NCBI RefSeq assembly: GCF_963924675.1
Contig: NC_089235.1
Location: 59,640,220-59,704,219 of the forward strand
DNA length: 64,000 bases
Source of the DNA: Phocoena phocoena
Lineage: Eukaryota; Chordata; Mammalia; Artiodactyla; Phocoenidae
Direction of reading: 5' to 3'
Shown here: piece after piece, positions 11,163 to 21,290 of the stretch
Numbering within the stretch: the first letter of the stretch is position 1
How the letters are laid out: every line of letters begins with the position of its first letter
Notes under the pieces: model-generated
What the model was told of the DNA's origin: nothing
What the model saw: only the letters and a program-made list of their open reading frames with translations
Database searches by the model: none
Position numbers and translations under genes: made by a program

Positions 11163-11821
11163 TTTGCTTAACTTACTGTGTTTGGGGTCTCCTTTTTGCA
11201 GGCTACAGGTTCATAGTTCCCATTGTTTTTGGTGTCTGCCCCCAGTGGGTAAGGTTGGTTCAGTGGGTTGTGTAGGCTTCCTGTTGGAGGGCACTGGTGC
11301 CTGTGTTCTGGTGGATGAGGCTGGATCTTGTCTTTCTGGTGGGCAGAACCGCGTCCAGTGGTGTGTTTTGGGGGGTCTGTGAACTTACTATGATTTTAGG
11401 CAGCCTCTCTGCTAGTGGGTGTGGTTGTGTTCCTGTCTTGCTAGTTGTTTGGCACGAGGTATCTAGCACTGGAGCTTGCTGGTCATTGAGTGGAGCTGGG
11501 TCTTAGCATTGAGATGACGATCTCTGGGAGAGCTCTTGCCAATTGATATTACGTGGGGCCGGGAGGTCTCTGGTGGTCCACTGTCCTGAACTTGGCTCTC
11601 CCACCTCAGAGGCTCAGGACTGACACCCGGCTGGAGCACCAAGACACTGTCCGCAACACGGCCAGGTACGTGGGGAGTTTCTTGCCTTTTGGGAAGTCTG
11701 AGGTCTTCTGCCAGCATTCAGTAGGTGTTCTGTAAGAGTTGTTCCACATGTAGATGTGTTTTTGATGTATTTGTGGGGAGGAAGGTGATCTCTACATCTT
11801 ACTCCTCCTCCACTCCTAAAG
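11163..11821 (-). promoter_or_regulatory. L1-C 5' UTR, internally shortened
   Basis: On the minus strand this starts with a ~160-base leader (11821-11662) and then joins directly to the ORF1-proximal part of the UTR. The equivalent region of L1-B holds about 1.3 kb more before its own truncation point. The L1 5' UTR normally contains the internal pol II promoter; here most of that region is gone. Confidence 0.8.
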
Positions 11822-11832
11822 ATAATATTTAT

Positions 11833-12520
11833 AAAAATGCTTTTGGGTCTCCTGTAGTCCAGGAGGTTCAGAAGCTGAAAGCCCTTCTGATAAGTGTGAG
11901 TTGGCACAGTTTCAGGGTGATTGACATCAGTTCCGAAGCCCAACAAGTAGGATGACCTTGGAAAGTAGTGCATATGGGTCCCTCACTATCTTTACGGCTA
12001 GGAAGTCAAAAAGATCAGGATATGAGACTGGATCTGCTGGCCACAGATCGTTAGAGCTCATGTGACCTTGCTAGATCATTCTCTCCCAAGGGCGGTCATA
12101 TTGAATATGTTCAGTGTGATTGACCAGGATGGAAAGAATTGATTGCATGTGTTCATCAGATTTGCTGTCATTAGGCAAGTAAATGGATGATTATCGGAAC
12201 AAGGATCTGATGGCTGGGTTAGTGGGGTGGTTGGGGTGGGGGTGGAGGGAGAGAAATGAAGACTAGAGAAACATCAAGATATTTTCTTTTCTCATGCTCT
12301 CCTCCTATATCCCTAAAGTTTTATTCCAAGTGCTTTAATTGCCATAATTGCTCAAAAATGCATCTTTATGTACCTACTGTGGTAACACTTTATGCTTCAC
12401 ATCCTTCTGTTGAATTGCCTCATTTATCACTAGATCCAGCTGATTGTGATTATTTTCAATGTCTTTAAAACAGTCTGACCTTATTCTTCCTTTCTTTTTC
12501 TCTCTGGTCTAGTAGGATGG
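11833..12520. other. Unique DNA, no gene seen
   Basis: Flank of the L1-C insertion. No gene or repeat was recognised. The short open frame 12256-12468 (+) has no recognisable similarity. Confidence 0.4.
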
Positions 12521-12529
12521 CTCATTAGC

Positions 12530-12635
12530 TTATAAATATTTGGACAAAAATGCTGACCATTCTGTCCCTACTGCCTGGCAAAGTGCCTGGCATGGGTGCT
12601 CAACAAATATCTGTTGAATGAAGGAATGCAATAAA
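12530..12635 (+). mobile_element. L2 LINE 3' end relic
   Basis: The text 'ctgcctggcaaagtgcctggcatgggtgctcaacaaatatctgttgaatgaagga' is the well-known L2 3' terminus. Confidence 0.7.
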
Positions 12636-12873
12636 TCTCCACCTAACACCACAGTGTTCATTGCTAAAAATAAGACTGGGCTATTCTAAGATCATTGCCC
12701 TTGTGACATTCCCTACTGGATTAAAATACAATCTCAGTTCCATTTCTTTTATAGAGTGAACGTGAGCATAGCAAAAAGAGAAATAAACCTTGATCCTAAT
12801 GTGCTGCCTTCATGGCTATAGTTAAATTCCCACTGATGTGGACCTTACGGAAAATTTTAAAAGGGGGCTTTTA

Positions 12874-12993
12874 TTTACTTTTTGGCCGCACTGCGTGGCA
12901 TGTGGGATCTTCGTTCCCCAACCAGGGATCAAATCCGTGCCCCCTGCTGTGGAAGCGCAGATTCCTAACCACTGGACCGCCAGGGTATTCCCC
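12874..12993 (-). mobile_element. Older short CHR-related SINE
   Basis: An antisense tRNA-derived SINE with 'ttttggccgcactgcgtggcatgtgggatctt' and 'aaccactggaccgccagggtattcccc'. It is more diverged and shorter than the other CHR copies. The long duplication taaaagggggctttta stands at 12858-12873 and 12994-13009. Confidence 0.9.
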
Positions 12994-13009
12994 TAAAAGG
13001 GGGCTTTTA

Positions 13010-13980
13010 GAAACATATGTCTTAATTTAAAAGACTGGAGATTTTTACCTATTAGTATCATATTAGACAGATTCACAGAATTTTAGGGTGGGTTAAATAA
13101 GACGAAGATGAGGGCTTTGTAAACTAGAAGTCACTAAGCAAATACAGGGTATTAACAGTATCAGTGATAATGACAATTCCAACTCGGGAGATCTTTGGTG
13201 TGTGTAGGGTTTCTTTGCCCTCCTTAAATGAAAATACATAAAGCTGTATTTCTATTCTTTCTACCCTACATCAGCCTTTAATGGAGCCCTAGCTCTCCTT
13301 GTGGTCACTACATAATGCTTTCCATACATCAGACACTTGTGACATGAAATTCTCCCAATAACCTTCTGAAGTAGGTATGTATATAGTTACGGAAACAAAT
13401 GAAGAGATTATTTAACTTTCCTAAGGTTGCAAATAGTACGTTCCATTGGCTTTTAGAAGCTAGGTTACCATCTGGGTGATAATAATACCTGAATAAACCC
13501 TGTAGTCAAGCCTTTAAAATACCCCCTTTCTATCCAAGGAGGTCCCAGCTACAATTATTGCAATTTGGAGGCTGCAAAGTTCCACTTATCATTTTAGAGC
13601 CCTCAGGAATACATCAGTTGTTTGGAAGCCCTGAAAATGTTTTTACCAATCGCCATCTTCTTTACCTACGGTCTGATGTGTGTTTCCAAGTAGGCACTGT
13701 GCCTTTCTCCTTTTGAAAACACTGAATAAACCCTTTGAATCACTTCATGAAATGACAGGTCTCTTGATCAGAATTAGCAAGAACCCACCTGTCCCATTAG
13801 AAAATGGCTTTTCCAAAAGTGAGAGCTGATGTATAGCTGCTCACGAGAACGGCCCACAGTGATTAAGAAGAACGAGTCCATCGTCACTCACAGAGGCACA
13901 CTGTGCAGCAATCCCCGCGAGCTTCCTTTCCCGCTCTGCAAAACACTCGTCATGATATATTGGGATGCTTCATGTGGGGT
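13010..13980. other. Unique DNA with one probable MIR
   Basis: The segment about 13300-13470 ('catacatcagacacttgtgac...ataaccttctgaagtagg...aactttcctaaggttgcaaatag') is MIR-like in antisense. No gene is recognised in the rest. Confidence 0.45.
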
Positions 13981-13981
13981 C

Positions 13982-14174
13982 TTTTTTTTTTCTTTTTTGC
14001 GATACGTGGGCCTCTCCCGTTGCAGAGCACAGGCTCCGGACGCACAGGCCCAGAGGCCATGGCTCACAGGCCCAGTCGCTCCGCGGCATGTGGGATCTTC
14101 CCGGACCGGGGCATGAACCCGTATCCCCTGCATCGGCAGGCGGACTCTCAACCACTGCGCCACCAGGGAAGCCC
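13982..14174 (-). mobile_element. CHR-type SINE with small internal deletion
   Basis: An antisense copy with the T run at the left and 'accagggaagccc' at the right. It lacks about 17 bases compared with its relatives, between two gcctctc repeats near 14010, which look to have recombined or slipped. The flanking duplication is imperfect (catgtggggtct versus cacatgggatct). Confidence 0.92.
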
Positions 14175-14189
14175 CACATGGGATCTATT

Positions 14190-14800
14190 TTAAAGTGCTT
14201 TAAGTGACCCTGGCTGGTGTGTTTTTTTCCCCTTGGGCACTGTATTTTTTTTAGTTCAGTATTTCTATACTGAGAAAGAGTGAAAATGTCAGGACCTTGC
14301 ACAAATTGTACTGACTTGACCCTTGGAAGGCAACAGCATGCTTTCTTCCACGTCACTACTTTTCATTACACTCCCTGACACATCTCTGCAAAGGAGGGAG
14401 ACAGGAAGCACGGTGCATGGCTTGTCCCCTGGCTGAGTGAGTCTGTGGCTTGACCCTGCTTTATCCTGTCTGGGTGTGTTCATCATCTGCTCCTTCTCTT
14501 AAGCAGGTTCAATGATGGATTTGTACTCAATGGAGCAGCAGCCTTGGTGGTGGCCAGCGGTTCTCTAAGAGCTAGGGTGCAATTAATCATGCAAATGAGG
14601 GGGGCAAGAGCTTGGATGAATGGAAACCCATTTTGGGAGTCTCCTCCTCCACCACTGATTTCTTACCAGACAGGTTGACAAACAGCCAAACAGAGAGACT
14701 GGGGTTTTACCTGCTGTTCCAGCCACCCCTTCTTAAAAGGCTAATGAAGTCATAGGTCTATGAGGGAACTGGGAGGAAAAGGGGTTCAGTGGTCAGACAT
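14190..14800. other. Unique DNA, no gene seen
   Basis: No repeat or coding similarity was recognised. Open frames here are short and partly spill out of the neighbouring SINE. Confidence 0.35.
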
Positions 14801-14804
14801 GAAT

Positions 14805-14925
14805 GATAGAGATTCTAGTCAATCCCTGCAGATAGGTTGTGGCATGACCTTGGGTGAGTTACCTGCATTCATTTGCTCAGTCTTCTCCTCTGTGAAATGA
14901 GACTAAAATTATGGATGAATTGGGT
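14805..14925 (+). mobile_element. MIR SINE relic
   Basis: The phrase 'gtggcatgaccttgggtgagttacctgc...ctcagtcttctcctctgtgaaatgagac' is the MIR core in forward orientation. Confidence 0.75.
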
Positions 14926-15044
14926 TTTGATACTCACTGATCATAGTGGATGCACGAGAAAAGACACAGTATTCTTGCTAAATCTGATCTCAGTGTGGCC
15001 AGAGCATAATTTAAAAAGATAATTTAATATAAAAGCAGAGACAG

Positions 15045-15250
15045 GGGCTTCCCTGGCGGCGCAGTGGTTGAGAGTCCACCTGCCGATGCAGGGGACACGG
15101 GTTCGTGTCCCGGTCCGGGAAGATCCCACATGCCGCGGAGCGGCTGGGCCTGTGAGCCATGGCCACTGAGCCTGTGCGTCCGGAGCCTGTGCTCCGCAAC
15201 GGGAGAGGCCACAACAGTGAGAGGCCCGCGTACCGCAAAAAAAAAAAAAA
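15045..15250 (+). mobile_element. CHR-type SINE
   Basis: A full-length copy with B box ggttcgtgtcc and a pure A tail. The 12-base duplication aaaagcagagac is perfect at 15031-15042 and 15251-15262. Confidence 0.95.
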
Positions 15251-15374
15251 AAAGCAGAGACGAAAAGAGGGAGAGTAGTCTGGGATTTTTAGGATGAAAC
15301 AGGAGCACAGAGGAAGGGACAGATTATGAAGTTGATTATTATAGTTTTATGATTTTGTTAAGATTATACTAACT

Positions 15375-15545
15375 TTTTGGAGCAGTAGTTCTCGGTGGGT
15401 ATGGTACCACCCCCTAAAGAGTGTTTTTGAAATTTATGTTTTGGTTATTACAACAATTAGGGAAGCTCTTAGTGGATCGGGGCAGAAATACTGGAAGTCT
15501 TGTGATGTGTGTTATAGTCCTACCCCAAATGAATTATCCCATACC
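15375..15545 (+). mobile_element. MER20-like hAT DNA transposon relic
   Basis: The sequence 'gcagtagttctcggtgggtatggtaccaccccctaaagag...ttttggttattacaacaattagg...ccccaaatgaattatcc' follows the plan of the MER20 nonautonomous hAT-Charlie element, diverged. Confidence 0.55.
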
Positions 15546-16375
15546 CATCTAACTTTTGAATGTCTACCTAGACATTTATTAGATAAAGAAGGCCTATTAA
15601 TCATTATCTAAGCCTAGCAACTAACTTATTTTTTTGTCAGCATGATAATTTTTTGCATACTTTTAATATACACTGAATTTTCCAAGAATTCAGCATGAGT
15701 TATAGTTCAACTATAAATTGAGAGAACATTATATTTCCTCTTTTCATAACATCATTAGGGTTTTTTTTTTTTTTTCAGAAAATTACATCACCAATGGCAA
15801 CACAACTTGGGATGCGTGAACTGCCAATATTACAGACTTGTGGGTCAGCCGGGTTGTGGCAGCATGATTCTATAAACAGGTACAAGCTTCTGATTATTTC
15901 ATTTAATATCCCATTGTTATCACCTCCCAGCTGTTACTTTATGAAGTACAGATGATTTTATTATAAATTACTTTTCTTTTTACTTCTCCTTCATATTATA
16001 GTTAAGCCATTTTATTGACTTTAAAAAACATTAGGTATGTAGATAGGTCCTATTATCTCCGAATTTCATTTCAGGATAATAAAGGATGTGTTAAGTCTTC
16101 TTTTAGTTGTCAGTTGTAGCGGCTCTTTCTCACTAAGATTTTTGTCTCTTAGGGGTTCAATATTCTTTTTCTATAATCTGACTTCCATCCATACCAATCC
16201 AGTCAGAGAATCAAAACTGTGTATGTTTAAACCCCGGTTATAGACTAGATTCAAGTTTTATCTGGGTCTCAGGCAAATAGAGGATGCAGACAGAAAACAG
16301 GGCCATGCTGCCCAGATTCACATTCTGGGATGTCTGAGCCTTAGCCCTAACCCAGCTGTTATAGGAACCTCTATT
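15546..16375. other. Unique DNA, no gene seen
   Basis: It contains a T13 run at 15763-15775 followed by an open stretch bounded by AG and GT (15779-15879), discussed as a weak exon-like signal. Nothing else was recognised. Confidence 0.35.
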
Positions 16376-16535
16376 ACACTAGGCTTTATTATCCCCATTG
16401 AACATACGTAGAAATCAAGGTTCTGAGAGGTTCATGACTTTCCCAAGGTCTTAAAGCAAATCAGTGGGTGGTAGAACTTGGATTGAACTCCATTCTCTCT
16501 GGAGCCCGAGTTTGCTACATTATTCTACCATGACT
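16376..16535 (-). mobile_element. MIR SINE relic
   Basis: The text 'cactaggctttattatccccattgaac...gaaatcaaggttctgagaggttcatgactttcccaaggtcttaaagc' is antisense MIR. A second weaker MIR-like stretch follows at about 16600-16745. Confidence 0.7.
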
Positions 16536-16869
16536 CACACCCTTCAATATGAAGGCAATGAACTCACTGTTATCACACAGCGGTGACTTAACAGCAAGAA
16601 TGACTAAAATAATTACTCACACTTCTGTGCATAGACTTTTAATGTTTTCAAGTATACTGAAAACCACCAGCATATTTGATCCTTTCTATAAATTTGAGAA
16701 GACTGAACAGGTATTGATACCCATGTTAGACAGAAGAAGGAGGTCTTCTGGTGTTATACAAACGAGTGCTCAAAGCTAGATCCATAATTGGAACATAACT
16801 CTCTGGGTTAATTCTAACCTTATGCTCTTCCTACCATACTGCATGCATGAAAGATTCATTAAAAAATAA

Positions 16870-17010
16870 TACGTATTTGAAAGATGCCTAGTGTATATCA
16901 GATGTGCTGCTAAATCCTTTACATATACCATCAAATTTAATCTTCAAACAACCCTATGGGTTGGAACTTCATTTTGTAGGTAACTGATAAGAGCAAATGA
17001 TGTGAAATTC
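16870..17010 (-). mobile_element. MIR SINE relic
   Basis: The segment 'gatgcctagtgtatatcagatgtgctgctaaatcctttacatataccatcaaatttaatcttcaaacaaccctatg' is antisense MIR. Confidence 0.65.
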
Positions 17011-17265
17011 TTAATAGAATTCAGTTCATCATCATCAACATGCAAACAGACAGGACAATACCCAAATCCCTGCCTTGTTGGACTGAACAATACTCAAGAA
17101 GTTTCTAGGTGTGACTGATGAGAAATTTTTCCCCCTTTCATCTTGGTGAGGCTAGAATAACAGAGGCAAAGGGTTAAAATGGTCAGAGCTATAGAAAATA
17201 TTAATTAGATATGAAGTATGTCAGGAAAATGGTAAAGGATTGCAGAGGAGAAGGAAAATAAGAGG

Positions 17266-17475
17266 TTTTTTTTTTTTTTTTTTTTTTTTTTTGCGGTACG
17301 CGGGCCTCTCACTGTTGTGGCCTCTCCCGTTGCGGAGCACAGGCTCCGGACGTGCAGGCTCAGCGGCCATGGCTCACGGGCCCAGCCACTCCGCGGCACA
17401 TGGGATCTTCCCAGACTGGGGCACGAACCCGTGTCCCCTGCATTGGCAGGCGGACTCTCAGCCACCAGGGAAGCC
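17266..17475 (-). mobile_element. CHR-type SINE
   Basis: An antisense full-length copy with a T27 run. The duplication gaaaataagag is perfect at 17254-17264 and 17476-17486. The right end has lost part of the usual 'aaccactgcgccaccag' text. Confidence 0.95.
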
Positions 17476-17689
17476 GAAAATAAGAGTTTTATCCAGAGCT
17501 AGTCATAGTCACAAGAGTCTATTTTTGATAGCTTGACAAAAAATGTTTGCTACCAAATCTCATGTGGATTCTGCAGAGCGTTTTATTCGGAGACCTAAGA
17601 CTCATACCACATTTTTTATTTTACTCTGATTCTCTCAAAATGTTTTGATGAGGGAGAGAAAATACTTTTTGGTGTGGAAAGGGAAGACC

Positions 17690-17830
17690 TTGATCTCCAG
17701 TTCAAGGTCCTTGAAATCCAGTCTCTGGGAGACTGTGCCAGCTATTTAACCTCACTGGACCTTAATTTGGCCATCTGTGAAATGGGGCGGATAAAACTGA
17801 ACTACAGAAACACCTTGGTGATAATGAGCT
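17690..17830 (+). mobile_element. MIR SINE relic
   Basis: The text 'gactgtgccagctatttaacctcactggaccttaatttggccatctgtgaaatggggcgg' is the forward MIR core. Confidence 0.7.
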
Positions 17831-17880
17831 TCAATCAGTGCTTGGAAATGCCTGGTTACCAGTCCCTCTCCAGGGAGTAG

Positions 17881-19569
17881 AACTCAAAAAGCTAACATAG
17901 GGGCTCAGAGCTGATAATTTTCAGATAGGGCTGATTAGTGATCATTTTTTCCTACTTGGTCTTCTCTCTAATTGCAAAAAGATGACAGAGAATAGAAAAG
18001 CTGTGGCATGAGCCCAAAGCTTCTACATTGTGGATAGAAATCTCCTTGGTTATATGCGTGTGGAGTGCTCAGCTTCAAGTCCCAATGCCCTTACTCTTAA
18101 ATTACAGCTACTGAAGCAAATCCTAAATTGGCTCCCCCAAAGACAGCAGCAGTCATTGGGCTGCATAGCATGACTTCTGATCTCAGCGGCAGTCATCACA
18201 GGACCAGCAGGGTCCCCTCTCCAGCTCCTTTTAGGATGTCATTTTGATTTAGATTCCAAATGTCACTTAAAATCTGCCTTCCTTGTTTGCTACTTCTTCA
18301 GTTAGTAAGCATTTCGTTTCTGTTCTGTGCCTTCTTACCCTAATGTGATCATCATTATAATTTCAGTTCAATAGGCCTCATTGGAGTCATTTGAGCACCC
18401 CACATGAAATGTTGAAGTAACGAAAAAAAAATTAAATGACCACTAATATGAATGAATGTATAGAGAATGTCTGTATATATGTCCTTCAGCAAGGACATAT
18501 ACTAGGGTCTGGGGTACAAAGGTATTAGGAAAAAGACTAAAGGAATTCTACATATATTTGTGGTTATTAAAATGTAGATCAGTTACCCTGTGATTAAATC
18601 CACATATATACATTTTAATGCACTCTCACATTGACCTCTTAGTTGCAGCTTAAATTTCCTTCAGACAGGCAGAATATCAGATTTTCCTCTATCCTGTAAG
18701 CATCACTGGAAACTTATCAAACAGACTGGGGAATATAAGCACAATGCGATTGAAAGCTTGTTTTTACTTATTGAATGTTTGTAGTACTAGCATCTACCTG
18801 AAAAAACTGGTGCCTGCCCTTAGGGCCTAATGTAGTCAAAGTTATGGCCAAGAAAGTTCAAATGTAAGTTTCCTAAACGGAGGTGACTAAATCTTAGGTG
18901 AGGAAGGAAATACATGCAATGGAGGGAAGGGAAGTCCATCCAAGCCCCTCTGCAACTGAGGGTGAGAGGTGGGTCTGGAGGAGAATAGGCACTGGATCCA
19001 TATCTGATTGGAGGCAGATGAAGGTCATGGACAAAACGCTGACCGAGAGAAAAGACTAAGGGTCAACACAGGGGAAAAACAATCTCTTGTCGGGTCTAAG
19101 CCAGAAATAGAAAGTCAGGAGATTCTAGCAACTGCCTCAGTTTTCTCAGTGTGTGATAGCAGTCAGGTCCAGAGGGACACAGATTAAAGCAAGCCCAAAG
19201 TTAATTAGAGGACCTCTTGGGCATGACCAAGAGAAGGACCACACCATTTCCAATACTCTCTACACCCAAACACATGTATACACACACACAGCCCTGACAC
19301 CCAAATTCACTTATTCAAGCTCTAAACATGTCCAAGCATTTTTCCTCATTAAAATAATATTATCAGGCTCTATGGAGTAATAGTTCATTGTCCTGATACA
19401 GGCCACTGGATATCACTAAGATCTTTATTGGCTAGAACTCATTTCCTGACCTTAAAAAATTTATACCCACGCTACTTGGCATACACTTGCCATTAATAGG
19501 TGGGTAGATTACTTAAAATGCAAAAAGGTGACAGCATGGTCTAGGGAAGCCTGTTTTTTGGAAAATGCC
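17881..19569. other. Unique DNA, no gene seen
   Basis: No repeat or gene was recognised. A short CA-rich stretch lies at 19264-19292. The open frame 19153-19380 (+) is treated as chance. Confidence 0.4.
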
Positions 19570-19570
19570 A

Positions 19571-19950
19571 AAGTGGAAGGAATGGATAACAAAATGAGTC
19601 CATGCAGCAGCTCCTCCATTCAAGGAAAAAACTCTAAAATTAAGACAGATATAAATGAAGAAGGATCTGGAGACTTGGATAATCTAGATGTTCTTCTTGG
19701 TGATCTGACCCGTATGACTTTTACAATAATTCTATGCCCATAACTGGTACTAACCTGGGGACCAAACAACAAATGTTTCAAGAAACTAATTCTTTGTATT
19801 CACACAGCTGTGCAGTGTATCCACAGTCTGTTCAGTCCATTCATCTGCCATATAACTGAGCAGTTTCTCTAGACAGCCCTGTTTTTGTTGACTTAAGCCC
19901 ACCAGTAAAGAATATTGGTGCATTCTCCACGTTACCAACCCATGCTTTCA
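19571..19950 (+). pseudogene. NCOA3: NCOA3-like pseudogene fragment (nuclear receptor coactivator)
   Basis: Translation gives [13 protein letters not shown], then KIKTD...[18 protein letters not shown]. After a one-base deletion near 19711-19716 the +1 frame continues as [15 protein letters not shown], QSVQSI-x-LPYN, stop, AVSLDSPV and PPVKNI-x-AF. This order matches the segment just C-terminal to the nuclear-receptor interaction domain of the steroid receptor coactivator NCOA3 (SRC-3/AIB1); similarity to NCOA1 and NCOA2 is much lower. The stop TGA at 19857-19859 fits decay of a CGA arginine codon. I see neither start nor end of the parent gene and no A tail, so whether it was a processed copy is open. 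It encodes no functional product. Confidence 0.8.
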
Positions 19951-20600
19951 AATTGTAGTGTAGCATCTGACCATGAACCATAAAATCAATACCGTCAAGG
20001 GGAACCCTTCAGGTTCAGGGCACTTCTGGAATCCTACTTCTCCCAATGTCCTCCCGCAGCCACCATTACTGTCATCCAAGATGATGCTAACCAGTCACTT
20101 CTGCTGCTGTCCCCATCAATGCTCATCTTCCATCACCACAGTGGTAACTATAAAGGGAAAGGCTTCTGGCCAAAGTCAGGGCTCTGTGCCTTTAACGCTC
20201 GAAGTCCCTTTGTAGGGCATGGATCTGTGAGTTTACCCTCCCTAAGGAGCACCATCCTGACAAGAAGACTGGGTAGGTTCCAGGAATAGCACAACTTCAA
20301 CCTTCCTTTTTTTTTTTTTTTTTTTTTTTTTTGCTAAAACTGGACACAGCAGGCCAAGGGCTGCAGATCACGAATGAGGTCTAGTTGAGAAGAAGGTTCA
20401 GAGGAGCTGGGCTAAAGTTTGGTCAAGGAGGGAGTCTTTGTCAATGAAAACCCACACTTAATTTTTACATTTAGTTTTGGGGAGGATGTCACAGACCACC
20501 CAAGAGCCCTCTGAGGAAGATGAAATGCTGTGATTCTTTGGTCTTATTTCAGACACTCTTCTCCATGTCAGATGCAGTGTTCATTGCTTGGAAGAATGGG
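19951..20600. other. Unique DNA with long T run
   Basis: Sequence beyond the NCOA3-like fragment could not be aligned to the parent protein. A T run of about 28 bases ends at 20332; it could be the tail of an unrecognised minus-strand retrocopy, but no coding similarity was found beside it. Confidence 0.35.
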
Positions 20601-20609
20601 CGGATACTC

Positions 20610-20740
20610 TTAGATGTTTACAGATGTAGGGAGGCACTAATAATCCTGGTATCATCTTGTGTGATTTCAGACACAAGTCATTTCAACTTCTGAGCTACAG
20701 AATCTCATCTGTAGAATGAGGAAAGCGCTATAAATAGGAG
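20610..20740 (+). mobile_element. MIR SINE relic
   Basis: The text 'gtgatttcagacacaagtcatttcaacttctgagctacagaatctcatctgtagaatgagg' is forward MIR. Confidence 0.65.
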
Positions 20741-21066
20741 TTGGCAAACTCTGGCCCATGGGCCAAACCCAGCCCACCTCCTCTTTCCATATGGCCCATA
20801 TGCTAGGAATAGTTTTTTTATATTCTTAAGTGGTTGAATAAAAAGTCCGAAGAAGAATGATATTTTGTGACATATAAAAATCATATTAAATTCAAATTTC
20901 AGCATCTATAAATAACATTGTTTTGGAACATAGACATACCCATACCTTCACATATTATCTATGGCTGCTTTTGTGCAAAAAAGGTAGAGTTGAGTGGTTG
21001 AGGCAGAGACTACTGCCTAAAATATTTACTATTTAGCCCTTTATAGAAAAAGTTTGCCAATCCCTT
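20741..21066 (-). mobile_element. hAT-Charlie DNA transposon relic
   Basis: It begins 'gttggcaaactctggcccatgggccaaa' and ends 'atatttactatttagccctttatagaaaaagtttgccaa', the two inverted ends of a well-known hAT-Charlie nonautonomous family. The middle contains 'tatctatggctgcttttgtgc' and 'agagttgagtggttg'. The strand is nominal because the ends are inverted repeats; the exact family name was not assigned. Confidence 0.75.
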
Positions 21067-21205
21067 CACTATACCTTCTTTGCCTAACCTAAAAAATAGT
21101 TGTTGGAAGAAAAGTCTGTAAAGCCTGTGAAAGAATTTTTCATAGTACAGAGCACTTACAACCCTGGGAAATTATTATTATTGTTATTTTGTTTTTATAT
21201 TGGAA

Positions 21206-21290
21206 TCACATTTATGGGAGTCTGACTGTCCAACAGTATGACTAACTGATCCCTAAACAATTTGACTCTGCAGACTTTTCATTGACTTCT
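21206..21290 (+). repeat. Unassigned dispersed repeat, copy 1
   Basis: Shares acatttatgg, gtatgactaact, ccctaaacaa and tctgcagac, in the same order and spacing, with 24241-24322. I do not recognise the family. Confidence 0.6.

Larger units (their letters stand above)
6031..11821 (-). mobile_element. Near-complete L1 (L1-C) with 5' UTR, ORF1, ORF2, 3' UTR
   Basis: Read on the minus strand, the order is 5' UTR (11821 to ~11163), ORF1 (11162 to 10293), spacer, ORF2 (10213 to ~6400), 3' UTR and a short A tail at 6031. The duplication ataatatttat is found at 6020-6030 and 11822-11832, extendable with one mismatch. It carries both 5' and 3' ends but is only ~5.8 kb because a block of 5' UTR is missing at 11661/11662. 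Several frameshifts break both ORFs, so it cannot now make its proteins. It has many single-base differences from L1-A and L1-B and keeps the RT F-A-D-D motif they have lost. Confidence 0.93.

Noticed and set aside
6668..11506. Plus-strand open frames across the 6-11.5 kb region
   Set aside because: They are antisense shadows of minus-strand L1-C; the real similarity (RT, endonuclease, ORF1) is on the other strand.
15045..15120. tRNA-like A and B boxes as a possible tRNA gene
   Set aside because: They belong to the tRNA-derived head of a CHR SINE with TSD and A tail; the cloverleaf is not maintained.
20303..20345. The T run as the A tail of a minus-strand processed pseudogene
   Set aside because: No coding similarity and no target duplication could be found beside it.
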